This document shows positions 11,807 through 23,997 of a stretch of DNA of 64,000 nucleotides, one piece after another (position 1 is the stretch's first letter; each line of letters starts with the position of its first letter). Origin of the DNA: Cubamyces lactineus (taxonomy: Eukaryota > Basidiomycota > Agaricomycetes > Polyporales > Polyporaceae). The stretch lies in contig JACDTU010000012.1 in the NCBI GenBank assembly GCA_022376465.1, positions 434,001 through 498,000 on the forward strand, written 5' to 3'. The notes beneath the pieces were generated by a model. That model did no database searches, was not told the DNA's origin, and saw nothing but the letters and a program-made list of their open reading frames with translations. Made by a program: the position numbers and the translations under genes.

Positions 11807-13393
11807 GCGCCTCCAGCGGGCGTCCGCGCTTCGTCGTCCGCCTTCCAGCGCCGACTTAGTCGCTGAGCTGACGCCTGGTGCCTTCACTGAACCCGTTGTC
11901 TGCCGGATAGGCGGTGCTGGGACTGCGAGTGCGATACGCACTCGGCCCTGGTACTTATGTCTGACGGAACGGGTGAGTGTGTTGGCTTGGGTGGATATGA
12001 CGAGCGATGGCGCGCATGTCGGGAGATGGCGTGACGTGGTCATCGTGTCGCCTCCTCCCCTTTGACGCGTTTCCGCATTCCCTGCTTCTTCTTACTACCA
12101 CTTTTCTTCTGTTCGTGTTAGAGACGGTGTGCGCCGGCTTTTCTTCGCATCTCATCGTCATCTATGTTGCTGTTGCTGTCTGCTGCTGCTACTGCTCATT
12201 TTTTATCTGTAATTAGGGCTCGCTGTTGTTTTCCGTCGCCATCTCCTGTTCTTCGTCTCTTCCCCCATGCTGTTGTGCCACCATGCAATCCTCGTTCTCA
12301 TGTTGTATCATCTACACTTCTTCCTCTCCCACCCTTAGTTCTGGACCTTTGACCTACTTTATGGCCGGCACACCGTTTCTCTGCGCACACCTTTTTTGTT
12401 TACGCTCTCAATCTGCTCCTCCCTTACACGCACGCAACTCTTAGACGCTAGACCGCAATTGCTTACACAAGGCTCGGTTTCCCATCTCTTTCCTTTCTTT
12501 CTTGGCTACTACATCCTCCGTACGTACTGCATGCGTCACCCCCGCCTAATCGCTGTCATCACACACACCCACGCACGCCCACGCCGCTGTCCCTGTCGAA
12601 CCTTGCATGATACCTGAAGCGAGCACAGTGAGCAGGTATGTAATGCAGGGATCCAGATGAAAACACACAATCGGCCGACGCAATCTCCTCGACTGTGAGA
12701 GGACATGTGGATGTGAATGAGTCACATGCCCCCTCCGCCTCCGCCGTCTGCATGCGACGCCTTCTTTACCCCCACGCGCCGTCTTCTTCAACACTGACGT
12801 TCCGTCTGTACATAGTTGTACATATGCATCGTTGGGGCCTACATTCACTACATACAACCTTCATCACTTTCTCATCATCGCCCATGGTGGCGCCGGCACC
12901 TTGTGGCCCGACGTGCATGCGCATCGGCCGTCCTCGTGCACAGATCTTCGCTTTCGCGCTGTAGCTATGTCTGCCTCTCAACGTCCCGCACTCCCCGAAT
13001 ATCGATGATATGTACATAATACTAGACTGAGTCTCACTCGTTTTTGTCTGCTTCGCTGCCTCGCTTGAGTCTGAAGCTTCTGTGATCGATCTTCGCCGCC
13101 TCCGCACGGTGATATGTCCTTGCGGAGTGCTGCACAATTATATGCGGACGAGGGCGGAGATATTTGTTCTGCAGATGTGGGCGTGTTTTGACCGGCGACT
13201 TGTGTGTGCTGAGTGGACAAGGAAGCATCTGAAACAAGCTTCAGCACGAGGAATGCGCACTGAACGAGGTGGTTGGTGTGCTAGGCGCCCGTATCTGAGC
13301 GTTCGGAAATTTGCGAGACTATGGGCCAGAGAGACGCGCAACACCGACGACACTTGCACTCTCTCTGTCACCACCACACGCCGTGTCGAGTGC
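11807..13393. other. Intergenic, 1.6 kb, T/C-rich
   Basis: This gap lies between two plus-strand genes. The first kilobase is strongly pyrimidine-rich on the plus strand, which fits a long 3' untranslated region or the promoter of the RRM gene. The open frames here are low-complexity and give no domain. Confidence 0.5.
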
Positions 13394-15799
13394 ATGGCCG
13401 CCTCTCCCATCACCACCACTGCGAACGGCGACAACCCATCGCATCAACAGCCACTCAAGAGCACCGATAATTGGAGTATGGACGTCGAGCCCGCCCGCGA
13501 CCACATGGGTCCCGGCGGCGACATGGACACCAATGGCGCCCCTCACCCCGCCGATGAGCGCGGTGCGCCTGGTCAGGAGCCCGCCGACTACCCTGCTCCT
13601 GCCTCTGTCGCGGGGAGCACCACCGAGACCGCCGTCGCGCGCACCGATGCGCCTCAACGCGGCGAGAAGCTGATCAAGGTGCTTATTCGGTCTCTTCGTA
13701 TTGTGCCGTTTGTAGTCTCCTCTCCTCTCTCCTCTTTGCGCTCTGTGTTGCCCAGTCCGTAGGCTCGCCCGTCATCGCCCTGCTCGCGCCCCGTCTCGTC
13801 TGTGCCGCCCTCTGCCTAAGCTGCTGACACGTCGTGTCCACGCGTTGCCCGCACTACATCACCGTCGCCACCCTATTCTCACTCTGGCTGGCCGGAGCTT
13901 GCCATGTTGTCTCGTTCGATATATCGATATGTGGGACACGCATAGCTTGAGCACCAGCATAACATGGCAACCGTCGTCCGCTCCCGTGTATGTATGCGTG
14001 CTGCAGCGCCGGGCTGGCTTCCGTGTGGTGTCGTATATTTTCACTCTGCAGAGCTTCTCTGAGGGCTAGGGCTAGGGCTAGGGCTGTTTCTCCTGTCGTG
14101 CCCCTGTCTTTGAGCGTTCTCGCCTCCTCTGCTTCCTTTGCTCCCTGCTTGCTGCCATCCTGCTTGTTTCACATTGCTGACGGCTTCTGCTCTCATGCGA
14201 TTCGATCCTGGGGCATCTCGCACATGGCTTGTGTATGACTCCAGCCGAACAAGGTCTACATCGGCGGTCTCCCGGAACATACTCGCAAGGAGGACCTCGA
14301 AAGCTGCTTCGGCAAGATTGGCAATATCGTGAACATCGAGCTCAAGTACGTGAAGTTTTTACTATTGCGCGTCAGAGTGTCACGCTTACACAGAGGGCTG
14401 TACATCGTGCGAACAGAGTGGGCTATGGTTTTGTGGTAAGTTGGAGATATGTGACGTCTGGTGAGGTTCTAGAAGTGACCCTTTTCTCTCCGCAGGAATT
14501 CGATAACCGCGAGGCTGCGGAAGAGAGTGTAGCCAAGTACCACGAGGGCTACTTCATGGGAAACAAGATACGTGTTGAAATCTCCCATGGCGGAGGAAGA
14601 ACCGCAAAGTACAGCGGCGATCCTGGAGCGTGCTTCAAATGCGGCCAGATGGGTCATTGGGCTAGGTTCGCGAACCACACATTCAGTTGGCATGACGCTC
14701 AGAGCTAACGCTCTTCCTCCTATCCAGGGAATGTCCTAACCATCTTGCTAGTGGGTGCGTGCCTAGGAATAGCTCCGCAGGGAAAATGACCGTTTTACTA
14801 ACGGCATTACCCTAGGCGTCGTCCTGGAAGCGATGCTTCTCTCATTGACCGTATCCAGCCTCCTAGGGACTATTTGCCGCCGCCTCGCGATTATTACCGC
14901 GATTATCCTGGCTATCTGCCCCCCAGGGATCCCAGATACTATGACTATCCGCCGCCACCGCCGCCACCCGGCAGAGACAGCCGCTATGGGCGACCTCCCT
15001 CGCCGGTACCCAGGGACTACCCTCCGCCGCCGGTCCCTGTGCGCTCTTCAAGGGACTATGATGATTACAGGATGAGGGGTGTTCCGCCGCCGCCGCCTGC
15101 TCGCTATGATTCTCGCGCCTACTATGTCGAAGGAGAACCTGTTCCTCCTGGGTATCCGCCTAGGGGCTATCCCCCGCCGCCGCCCCGCGAGTACTATGAT
15201 CGCTACGACAGAAGGGCGCCTCCTGCTGCGGATAGATACGGGTCTTACCCCCCGCCGGCCTCTGTGAGACCTAGGACCCCGCCTGGTGCTCCGCCTGCTC
15301 GCTCTCGTGATGACTATGATCGCCCTCCGGCTCGGTATGTTGTTGTGACTTCTTGCTGGCTGCTTCTCTCTCTCATACGGGTTGCTCAGTGACTATCCGC
15401 CGGCTTCTGAGACTCGAGGCAGACCCGCCTCTCCGCCTCCTGCTCGCTATGCCGACTACCCTCCTCGTTCTGGGAGCGTCGAAGCCACTCGCTACCGGTG
15501 TGTTCAGCTCAGTTAATGTCGCCTCTCCATCCAGCTAATGCGCCGTTTTCATTAGTAGCAGCCGTCGTTCTCAGAGCCCTCCTTCTCGCTCTGCCTCTGC
15601 TTACGAGTCTAGCCGCTACGAGTCTGGCACTGGCGCCGCTGCGTACAACGGTGGCACTTCTGGCAGCTACACCAATGGCTACTCCAGCACTAACGGGGGC
15701 GCAGCTCCGCCCGCCCGCAGCTCTGGCAGCACCCGGGACTATCCCCCGCCGCGCAGCGCGCGCGACGCCGAGCCTGCCAGCAGCTACAGGCGCACCTAG
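13394..15799 (+). CDS. RRM and CCHC zinc-knuckle RNA-binding protein (SR-like)
   Basis: This is a predicted nuclear RNA-binding protein, likely in pre-mRNA processing. Exons read 13394-13678, 14245-14345, 14417-14435, 14496-14665, 14728-14754, 14816-15334, 15390-15497 and 15556-15799, giving 490 residues. The RRM has RNP2 as VYIGGL and RNP1 as VGYGFVEF, the latter split over three exons including one of 19 nt. A single zinc knuckle follows, CFKCGQMGHWARECPNH (CX2CX4HX4C). The remaining 290 residues are rich in Tyr, Pro, Arg, Asp and Ser with many RDY and PPPP runs. RRM plus CCHC knuckle plus an Arg-rich tail is the plan of SRSF7/RSZ-type splicing factors, though here the tail is RDY/Pro-rich rather than RS dipeptides. 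Intron 1 is 566 nt and contains a short telomere-like repeat. Confidence 0.9.
14062..14085 (+). repeat. Short tandem repeat, four copies of AGGGCT
   Basis: Four perfect head-to-tail 6-mers lie inside intron 1 of the RRM/zinc-knuckle gene. The unit differs by one base from the common fungal telomere unit AGGGTT. It is too short to call an interstitial telomere. Confidence 0.9.
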
Positions 15800-16536
15800 A
15801 GTTCGGTACTGCTAGTTTCCGCCTTGCGCCCGGTCTCCCTCGTGTACCGTCTTTGGGATGGCCTTTCTACGTCTACGTCTCGTGCGGCGCAACACGAAAT
15901 ACATGCAAACCGCGTCGTGTCTTGGCTTGTGGCTCATGCTTCTCCAGAATGTATGTATCGTGAAGCTTAGGTATGGAGGTGGGGAGGGCAGGCGATCACC
16001 ATCTTACGGCGAACAATGGCCCTGTTCATTTCCCCTAGGTTTCGATGTCCTCTCTCTCGTGTTTCTGTCTACATCTACCGGTACAACCATCGGAGCTTTA
16101 GGTCTGGAGGTGAGGAGGGGCGGTGGCGACCGACACACGGCGCCCATTGTCTCTGTTTATCTTCCTTGGAGTTTCCCGCTGGCGTGCCCCGTATCCTCTG
16201 TTCTGCATCCCCCTCATGAATCTGCTGTCGACTTCTTGTTCTGACTTGTTCCCCTCGGCTTTGCTACCCTCCCTATATCTTGTACATAAATCCAGATCTG
16301 CCCCGGCCTCGTAGCTTTTTGGTGTACGGAGTTGTTGGTGCTGTTGCTGTTGCTGATGATTGACGTTGATGATGTATACGGACCTGAACCCACCCAATTG
16401 ACACCAGGTGTTGTCGCATATATACACGGTGTGAACTTTCCAGCACCCTGAGCGAGCGGATGGCCGAGAAAAAAAAATAGTCCGCAAGGCCACCAACGCA
16501 ATATTATTGCATGCTCTACAGGTATGCGAGTCTCTA
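15800..16536. other. Convergent intergenic region, 0.74 kb
   Basis: This gap separates the stop codons of the RRM gene (plus) and the Rieske gene (minus), so it should hold two 3' untranslated regions. It is T-rich on the plus strand near 16000-16300. No gene is supported. Confidence 0.5.
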
Positions 16537-17681
16537 TCAACCAATAACGAGCTTGCCGTCCGCCTCGTTGATATCGTACTGAGGGACCTCGAGGTTGAGC
16601 TGCAGCACAATAATGGTAAGTCCACGCAAGGATACGATATACCATCTGAACTCACGGGAGCGGGGCCCTTGCGAATACGGCCAGCTATACCAAGGTGAGC
16701 CAATTGTCCATAGGAGGTAACAGGCAGCATACGTACAAATATCGTAGTGGGAACCGTGGCACGGGCAGAACCTGCAAGGTGTCAATTAGGCTCGACCACA
16801 GGCGCACAGTGGCAGCACTCACCAGCCTCCATAGTCACCGGCCTCGCCAATGGGCACGCAACCCAAGTGGGTGCAGACGCCGAGCATGACGAGCCACTCC
16901 GGCTTCTTCGTCCGCTGCTCGTCGGACTCGGGGTCGCGGAGGGACTTCCAGTCGGTGCTGCGCGCCTCCTCGATCTCGTCCGAGGTACGGTGGCGGATGA
17001 AGACGGGCTTGCCGCGCCACTTGATGATCACGTTCTTGCCCTCGGGGATGGACGCGAGGTCGACCTCGACGCGGGCCATGGCGAGGACGTCGGCCGAGGC
17101 GGACATCGTCGCGAGGAACTCCGTCACCGTCGACTTGGCCACGGACGCGGAGAGCAGGCCGAGCGAGCCGATCATGAAGTACGCCAGGCCGCGGTTCGTG
17201 CTGTCGCTCTTCGCCTCGTACTTGGAGAAGTCGGGCACCTGCGGCGCATCCCGGGCGACCGCAGAAGTGTGCAGCAGGCTCCTCTGGAAGACGCCGGTGA
17301 CGGGGGCTACATATGCACACAACGTAGGTGAGCATGCTTGCTTTAGAGGGAAGAATGGCACACGCAGAAAATAGCATGCTCGAATACATGCTCTGCTTCC
17401 GTCCCGCAGAATCGCGTCTTTCGCCAACGATGCAGAAACGAATGCTCACCGGAAACATAAGACTTGGAGCTAAGGCCGAAAGGCGTACTCGACACCTTCG
17501 TCACCCACTTGGCGGGGACGTCAGAGCGGGGGCCCGCGGCGCCATGTCCGTGGTCGTGCCCGTGACCGGCGGGCGCGCGGACGGCAAAGTTGATGTGAGG
17601 CGCAACGGGCACGCCCGACGCAAGTGTGCGGACGGTGGTGGGGAGGGTGACGGCCTTTTTGGTGAGCTGGACGGCAGCCAT
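16537..17681 (-). CDS. RIP1: Ubiquinol-cytochrome c reductase Rieske iron-sulfur subunit
   Basis: This subunit of mitochondrial complex III passes electrons from ubiquinol to cytochrome c1 through a 2Fe-2S cluster. Exons read 17681-17450, 17306-16823, 16771-16737, 16684-16656 and 16599-16537, giving 280 residues. The start ATG at 17681 has a perfect gccgccATGG context and opens a Thr/Lys/Val-rich presequence. An anchor helix is seen at GLAYFMIGSLGLLSASVAKS. The cluster ligands are in CTHLGCVP and CPCHGSHYDISGR, split by an intron, followed by GRIRKGPAP and the end PQYDINEADGKLVIG. Three short 3' exons (35, 29, 63 nt) carry the second cluster box and C-terminus. A longer in-frame start at 17759 exists but has no better support. 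Confidence 0.97.
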
Positions 17682-18611
17682 GGCGGCGAAGGGGAGAAGG
17701 GACGCTGGGTAGGGCGAAGTGGAGGAAGGCGAGCTCGCTGTCGGCGGTGACGACCGCAAACTCGGGCGGAGTCTGAAATAGGCGCTAGACAGTGCTCGTC
17801 CCGTTCTTTTCCGCCGCTGGCGCTTGCAATCGGCGTGTGCTCATAGGCTGGTCGTGGCTAGTACGCTCTAGCCAACCAATAGTAATCCGTTGTATGTCGT
17901 TGAACCACTCGTATACACACTCTTATGTTGGGCTACGAGGGGATTATATCATTCTCTACCGCGAGCGACGGCTCGGCCTTTTCGCCACGCCCACTGCCTG
18001 AGGCAGTCGGATGGCAACATGCATGGTAAGCTTTTTGAAAAATGCATTGCCGCAATAGAACGTAATGACCATGGTGGTGCACGTTCTGAAAAGAGAGCCT
18101 TCGATACTGCCAGTGGCACATATGGGTCTCGTGAATTACCCGACACAGCACTTGCATTAACAGAGGCTCAACGACACCTAATTGCGACGTGAACAACCGC
18201 TCTCTGTATAAGAATTGAAGGACAGACTTTGTAGATCTCCGGAGCACCGCTCGAGTTCACAGAACTAAATGTCCACGAATCTCGGAGGACAATAGAGGAG
18301 GATAGATGCTTGAACGGTATGGGTCCTACAGGTGGGACTCGTCCGTTCTCATCGTGGTAAGACAACACTCACGTAGACTCAGAGTTTCATGGCACCTAAG
18401 GCGGCTACGAACGAGTATTTAGACTCCGCTGGTTGAACGGGCGGATGCACAGTAGCGTTCGTCCCCCCTGGTCGCTCCTCTTTTAATCCTCTTTGCCCGT
18501 GCTTTTTGTATTCTGACTTGACAGTGTCCTCGTGCAACTTATTGCGAGATATCTACTGTGCTGGTGCTGGTATTCATCGAAACGCGGTGAGCTTTTTGTC
18601 GTTGACTAAAT
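17682..18611. other. Intergenic, 0.93 kb
   Basis: This contains the promoter side of the Rieske gene and the 3' flank of the lipase gene. No open frame here shows a domain or splicing pattern. Confidence 0.5.
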
Positions 18612-20401
18612 CTAATTTGAGTGCTTTCGAAAGGTTTGCCCTCGTTCTACACTACCACTGGCATCACTGATAAGGATAGGTCTTGGATTTGATGAGATAT
18701 AGTCAGCTACGGTCAACAGCCGTTCCTTGTGTTGAAAGTCTCGGGAGTGAGGCGTCTTCCTCCAACTCTCGTAGTAGTCGTCGATTTCTGTCATAGCTTC
18801 GACAAAAACTCACGACCAATTGCGGAGGACGCTCACTCACGATGGTTGGCTACTACGTTCCCGACCGCTTCCAGGATGGGCTGCGGCGAAACGCGCGGTG
18901 GCTCATCCTGCATCTTGCGCGGCCCGTCGACGGTGAGCTCCCACGCGCCGCCGACGTGCAAGAACGGATACTGCTCGATCTGAATACCAAACAAGGGAGG
19001 TACGGTGGGGATGGGGTCATCGTGGTTGACGATGCGAAAGAGGTATCGGCCGGTGCCAGGCTGGGTACGAAAATCCACCTCATCCGCGAAGGGAGGGAGG
19101 CAGACGCGAGGGGAACCCAGTGCGTACATATCGCCGAAGTTGTATCTAGCGAAGTTCTTGTCGGATTGACGGCGGAGGAACTCGCCGTAGGTAAGCGTGC
19201 AGAATGCAGCACCAAGGGAATGGCCCTGAGGAAAAAAGTGTGAGCTTGTGGCTTTGCTTGAAGCCGTGCTCGATGTGTGGGACCACCTACAGTGAAATGC
19301 AGCCGAGCGCCGTTCGAATACACGCTAGAGAGTTGGTCGGCTAGAACGTCTATACCAAGCGGGCATCAGCGCACAATCCGCTGGAGGCGACGCGGCGGGT
19401 GTACCGAAAGGTACTTGGAACTCCCGTGAGGCCTGTGCTACCTGGGATGGTAGAAACTTTCCGAAGAGGTCTTCATAAAATCCTTGGTGCACCGGCGACC
19501 CCCATGCGACCTCAGGGAGTAGCGGCTCGATGGGACGCCAGCTGACGTCGGTCACCGCGTCTCTATAGCTATTGGAGCCCTATAGTGGAACAGCGATGTG
19601 ATGCTTAACATAGGTATTTGTGATAAAAATACGTGAAAAGGAGACGTTAGGCCCGTACCATGAAGGCGACACCCATGAAGGGTTTCTCGGTGCATTTGCT
19701 TATGAACAGACCACAGAAGGCCCCGCTCTGGAAGATAGAGCCTTCGGGGCCAATCGTCGAAAAGTCTGCGAGCATCATGAGGTAAATATCAATACAGAGA
19801 CATGACTACGGTGCTTACCGCAAAGTTGGACAAAAGTACAGTCCAAGGCCGTAGCCTGTACAACAAGAGTATGAGGATCACGACCTGCGAGTGTAGACTG
19901 GAACAGCGCTTACAACGCTGTCGATGTCTTCTTGTGCCGCCTCAAGATGGGAGATTGCACGTTCAAGATCCCCTTTCCGTGCGGCAGTAATAGCCAGAGC
20001 CATTTCATCCGGCTTACTGGAGGTCGAGCAATGAGGGCGTTTCGATCGAGAAGCCGTTCGTTATCGGCATTTGCTTACCGCAAGTACATGGCAGCGCTCT
20101 CTACCAGCGCGAAGAAAGCGGCATCCCAGTTGGGGGTGTTGGGCGAGGTGCTCGAACATTCTGTAGGAGTAAGGGGTCTCGGGTGCAAGCGAAGCGATAC
20201 AAGAGATTAGCACCCACGGGAGTCCTGAGCGGCAACGATGGCGCTCTTGTTCGCGTTGATCCAACCAATGGTGGTCTCGAGGTCGTACGGTGGTGGGGCT
20301 TCCTTTGGAGCGTCTGTCGGTGGCGAAATCTCCATCTGGGCGAGCTGACGGACGTGGGAGAGGTTGATATTTATGAGGAGCTCTGGAGAGAGGACGGGCA
20401 T
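18612..20401 (-). CDS. Class 3 lipase (alpha/beta hydrolase)
   Basis: This is a triacylglycerol-lipase-type serine hydrolase. Exons read 20401-20218, 20160-20079, 20016-19914, 19855-19819, 19765-19659, 19579-19405, 19349-19291, 19225-18841 and 18787-18612, giving 435 residues. The nucleophile elbow is GHSLGAAF; the following GSPRV, the acid in NHDDPIPTVPP and the histidine in FLHVGG complete the class 3 triad. The stretch before it, WGSPVHQGFYEDLF, is the family's conserved HxGF segment. No signal peptide is visible, so it may be intracellular. The 5' end is the weak point: the frame is open and coding-like upstream to about 20459, just after an acceptor-like ccag, so an extra 5' exon may exist. 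Confidence 0.85.
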
Positions 20402-22266
20402 GTTGAAGCGGATGCTATAGGGGAGCGAGGTTGTGAGGCGAGCTAGGTTGGGATCGACCTGGCAGCTTGTCGCAGGACTTTATACACCTTGCCACCGTGT
20501 TACGCTGGTCCCAACAGTTCCTGCGTTCTGTGACAAGCGACCCTCCAGAGTGGACATCGAAGATTGGAAGCAGTAGCATGTGAAGGACACGCTGTGTCAC
20601 TACTGGTTGTGACGATCGATGCTCACCTGCTTCCCTTTGACTGGACCCCGTTGGAGTTGCATACAGTGTGTATTATCAGTAACTGTGACACGTCTCAATC
20701 CGCGCCAGAGAGTTCAAGGCATTTTCATGTATGCGCGGGCGCTCATGCAGTGGACGCAGACTGGGTATGGGCCGCCGCGGCGACTCGCAACTCCCCTGCA
20801 CAAGGCACCGGACACTTGATGCTATCAAAGGTGCATGAGATAGCAATGCTTAATTTTGATAGGTATTTTACCTACCTGGCGCGCGGCAGAAAGGCACTAC
20901 TATCGATTCAGTGGATCGACTAGCAACTTCATGATTGAGTGACTTCCTGCCAACGTTGAGATGTAAGCGACAGGGGCTTGACAAGTCTGTATTCTTTCGG
21001 CGCCTACACATCGCACACATGTTAAGAGGCTACCGCGGTCGAATTGCGCCAGGGCAGAGACCAGCTAGAAAACCGTGCGCAATAGACTTAAAATCTCTGA
21101 CCTGGAAATGTCGTTAAGATAGAGCAGGGGGCACGTCCCGACACCGTGACATTATCTGTTCAGCGTCCCCGAATCGCAAGCCATGCACCGATGCGAACGT
21201 GCATGTACCAGCCACGAGGCTCCTGGAAGATACGTCGGCTAACGATGACTTGAGTTGCCAAACTATTTGACTCGAGGATACCGACGTCCGTTGCCAGTCA
21301 CTGGCAGTTCAAGCCGCCCCGGTCGCGAAACGCCTCGCGTGGAGATACTACCGGCCGCCCCACTGAAGGTTTGACCTCAAAGCGCGCAGGCCTCGCTGCA
21401 GGACGAGGCGTCAGCGGTGTGCCTTCGGCGCAGTCATCTGCTGGCGTCCCGTCTAACATAGCCGTGCCCAAGGGCCAATCCGCAGATTCCCGCGCATAAG
21501 GGACCGAGGTACACCAGGCATCTTGATCGACGCACATACAGCCTACGTTGGCACGTTGGCAATTAGCGACTGCCCGTACAAATGTCGACAATACTCACCT
21601 CCCGCACGAGCGGCTGCAATAATCCGCGTGTGTTACCGAGACCGCCAATCGCGAGTGCGTTCGCACACGTCCGTGAAAACCGCACTCTGCACTTTGCTGC
21701 TCGCATAACAAGTCAAGGTATGCGGTGCTAGCCACCGCTGAAGACGACATGCCGGAGAGCCTTTGTAGAGCTTGAGCAGCTGCGCCGCACAATACGCCCA
21801 CTCCGCGACAAGCGGAGCGCACCCTCGCGGCCAGCTGGAACGCTACTATGAGAGTCAACACGCACAGTCGGACGTCTTCTCTCCGCCCAGCCACCGACTA
21901 TACCACCTCCACTCGCGTCAGTGGCTACAGGCTGCATCGCTGCAGGCGTGCGGGTCGGCTATGCGATAGGGTGCTTTGCGTTAGAGTTCAGTCAGTGAAT
22001 CGCTGAGGAGCGCACCCGGGCACTGCCACAGACCAGGCACGGGCGGTTGTAGACCAATGGCCCGCTGCCTGCCACCGACGCAGAAGCAGGCAAGAACCTG
22101 GGGTAGTTAATGGGCCTCAGTATAAAAGCCATGATTGACAGGGATTCCTTACAACTTCCCGCACAACTCTGCCTCCAAGGCTCTAGCCCCACCAGCCCGT
22201 CTCTTCTTCCGGCATACCCTTTCTTCGAGCATCTTCTGTATATTATCACAACTTCGACTCCCATCG
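20402..22266. other. Intergenic, 1.86 kb
   Basis: This gap lies between the divergent lipase and seven-helix genes. A Cys-containing minus-strand frame at about 21298-21750 can be joined over one intron, but it matches no family I know and I leave it uncalled. The last 150 bases hold the TATA box of the downstream gene. Confidence 0.45.
22121..22127 (+). promoter_or_regulatory. TATA box of the seven-helix membrane protein gene
   Basis: A perfect TATAAAA lies 140 bases before the start codon, followed by a pyrimidine-rich leader. The spacing leaves about 110 bases of 5' untranslated region. Confidence 0.65.
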
Positions 22267-23425
22267 ATGCACTTGGACGCACGAGGGATCATCTCGATTG
22301 TTGTCATTGTCATCTACGTCCCCATCCTCCTCGCGGGAATCTTCCTCTCGGTCCGCCATGGCTTCGCAAGGAAGGCCGGTTGGATATCCCTGGTGATACT
22401 GTCGATCAGTACGTGGCCGGCTTCGCCGCTCAGTGCCGCTCAGTGAGGACATCGAGAGCTGACCTGGGATACGTTCATGTTGTCAGTTCGAATCATTGGT
22501 GCCGTCACGCACATCCTGTCGGAAGAGAACCCGACGAATGTCACCGACCGAATCATTTACGGTATCATGGAATCCGCGGGCACGTCCCCGCTGCTCATTG
22601 CCACGGTGGGATTCCTACGCACGACGTCAGTGTCATATGTCCTCACGCATACGGGCAAGGAGACTGACTCACCCCCGTTACAGGACGCAGTTCGGACTCG
22701 ACGGCGCTACCTCTGTTATCAAGGGCCTGCGGCTAGCGGGTCTTGCAAGTCTCGTCGGCCTCATCCTCGCTATCGTTGGAGGCTCCGAGATTGGGAATGC
22801 GACTACGCAGAGCTCCCTAAACACAGGAACAAACCTCCGCCACGCGGGGGCCATCATCTTCGCCGTCGTGTTTGGCATGGCGGTTCTCCTCACGGCTTAC
22901 TGCTGGGCTCACAAGTTGGTGATCCTCAAATACAGGCAGAGGGTAAGCCCTTATCACTACGCACATGCTTCGTGTCAGCACTAACCTTGATGCATCGTAA
23001 CATAGTTGCTTACCGGTATCACTCTGACGCTGCCCTTTATCTTCGCCCGAGTCCTGTATGGCGTCCTCAGCTCGTTCGCGCCCACTCCATTCGCTGTCGT
23101 AGATGGACACTTGGTGCCAATAACGTCGAGCAATTCCGGTCTGGCCAAGTTCAGCACAACGTCATCCGACTGGGCCATATACCTCGTCATGTCGGTCCTA
23201 GCAGAGTACATCTCCGTCTGCATCTACACCATCTTCGGCATCGTCACCCCGTTGAGCAAGGACGTGGTCGACTACGAAAACGCCATGGCGAGGTCTGCGA
23301 ACTCGAGCGGACAAAGCCTCTATCCGGCACAGGTCCAGCACTCGCAATCCGCGTATCAATACCCACCGCCGCAGACTAAAGGCTACGCATCGCAGCAACC
23401 AGGAGGATACAATGGGTACCGCTGA
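22267..23425 (+). CDS. Seven-helix membrane protein, DUF7702/RTA1-like
   Basis: This is a polytopic membrane protein of unknown function. Exons read 22267-22408, 22487-22625, 22684-22942 and 23006-23425, giving 319 residues with consistent phases. I count about seven hydrophobic helices, beginning with IISIVVIVIYVPILLAGIFL and including LAGLASLVGLILAIVGG and AGAIIFAVVFGMAVLLTAYC. A cytosolic tail of about 60 residues is rich in Ser, Gln, Tyr and Pro. The layout and length fit the fungal DUF7702 family, which resembles RTA1-type lipid-stress proteins; that assignment is from memory and the function is not known. A TATA box lies upstream, suggesting regulated expression. Confidence 0.82.
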
Positions 23426-23997
23426 GCAGCAAGCGTTATGATGCTGACTCCGGGACACATGGGGTTGTATATACCATGAGGAACTGACTTAACGTACCCA
23501 GCGTAGGACTAAACATATTCTCCATGACTAATGCAGTGTTCGTGCGCAAGCTCTGCTGGTCGAACAAGACGCAGCAAGATTTGAAAAAGCAGAAGTATAT
23601 TAGAGAGATGTATGAGCTACATAGTCAAGCACTTTCTACACCGCTGGCGAAAGCCCGCCGAGCGGACTAGAAAGCGCTCCGGCTTAATTGAGCTCGCATA
23701 GGCTTTTCTGCCCTCGTCCACGGGTACCCCAGGTCACTTGTAGCAAGACAAAGACGGAGAGTTGCCCGGCGAGTAGACACCAGACGATGGTGAGGGTCGA
23801 GATGGAAGACGGAACAGGCGCCGGATGCGGCAGATTTATGGGATGCCGGGAGATGCCGCGTGTGCGTGATGTGTCCCGAAAAGGCAAGGGGTATAAGAAA
23901 GGGTGTGGGCTGAGGGAGAGAATGACGACATCCAATGCTGACACGCTTGAGAGCACTCGTCCACCATCTCAACCGCGCAAAGACAAGCACGAGCGCA
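23426..23997. other. Intergenic, 0.57 kb
   Basis: This is the gap between two plus-strand genes, holding the 3' flank of the seven-helix gene and the promoter of the hydrolase. A TATAAG motif at 23892 is the only element I can name. Confidence 0.5.
23892..23897 (+). promoter_or_regulatory. TATA-like box of the dienelactone hydrolase gene
   Basis: TATAAG lies 106 bases before the ATG at 23998. It would place transcription start near 23925, only about 10 bases before the alternative ATG at 23935, which favours the downstream start. Confidence 0.45.

Noticed and set aside
14062..14085. Interstitial telomere or chromosome-fusion scar
   Set aside because: Only 24 bases, a variant unit and an intronic position; a short microsatellite explains it.
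21298..21760. Possible small Cys-containing protein on the minus strand (MSSSAVAST..., then CMCVDQDAWC after an intron)
   Set aside because: One GT-AG intron can be drawn, but there is no signal peptide, no known Cys pattern and no second line of support.
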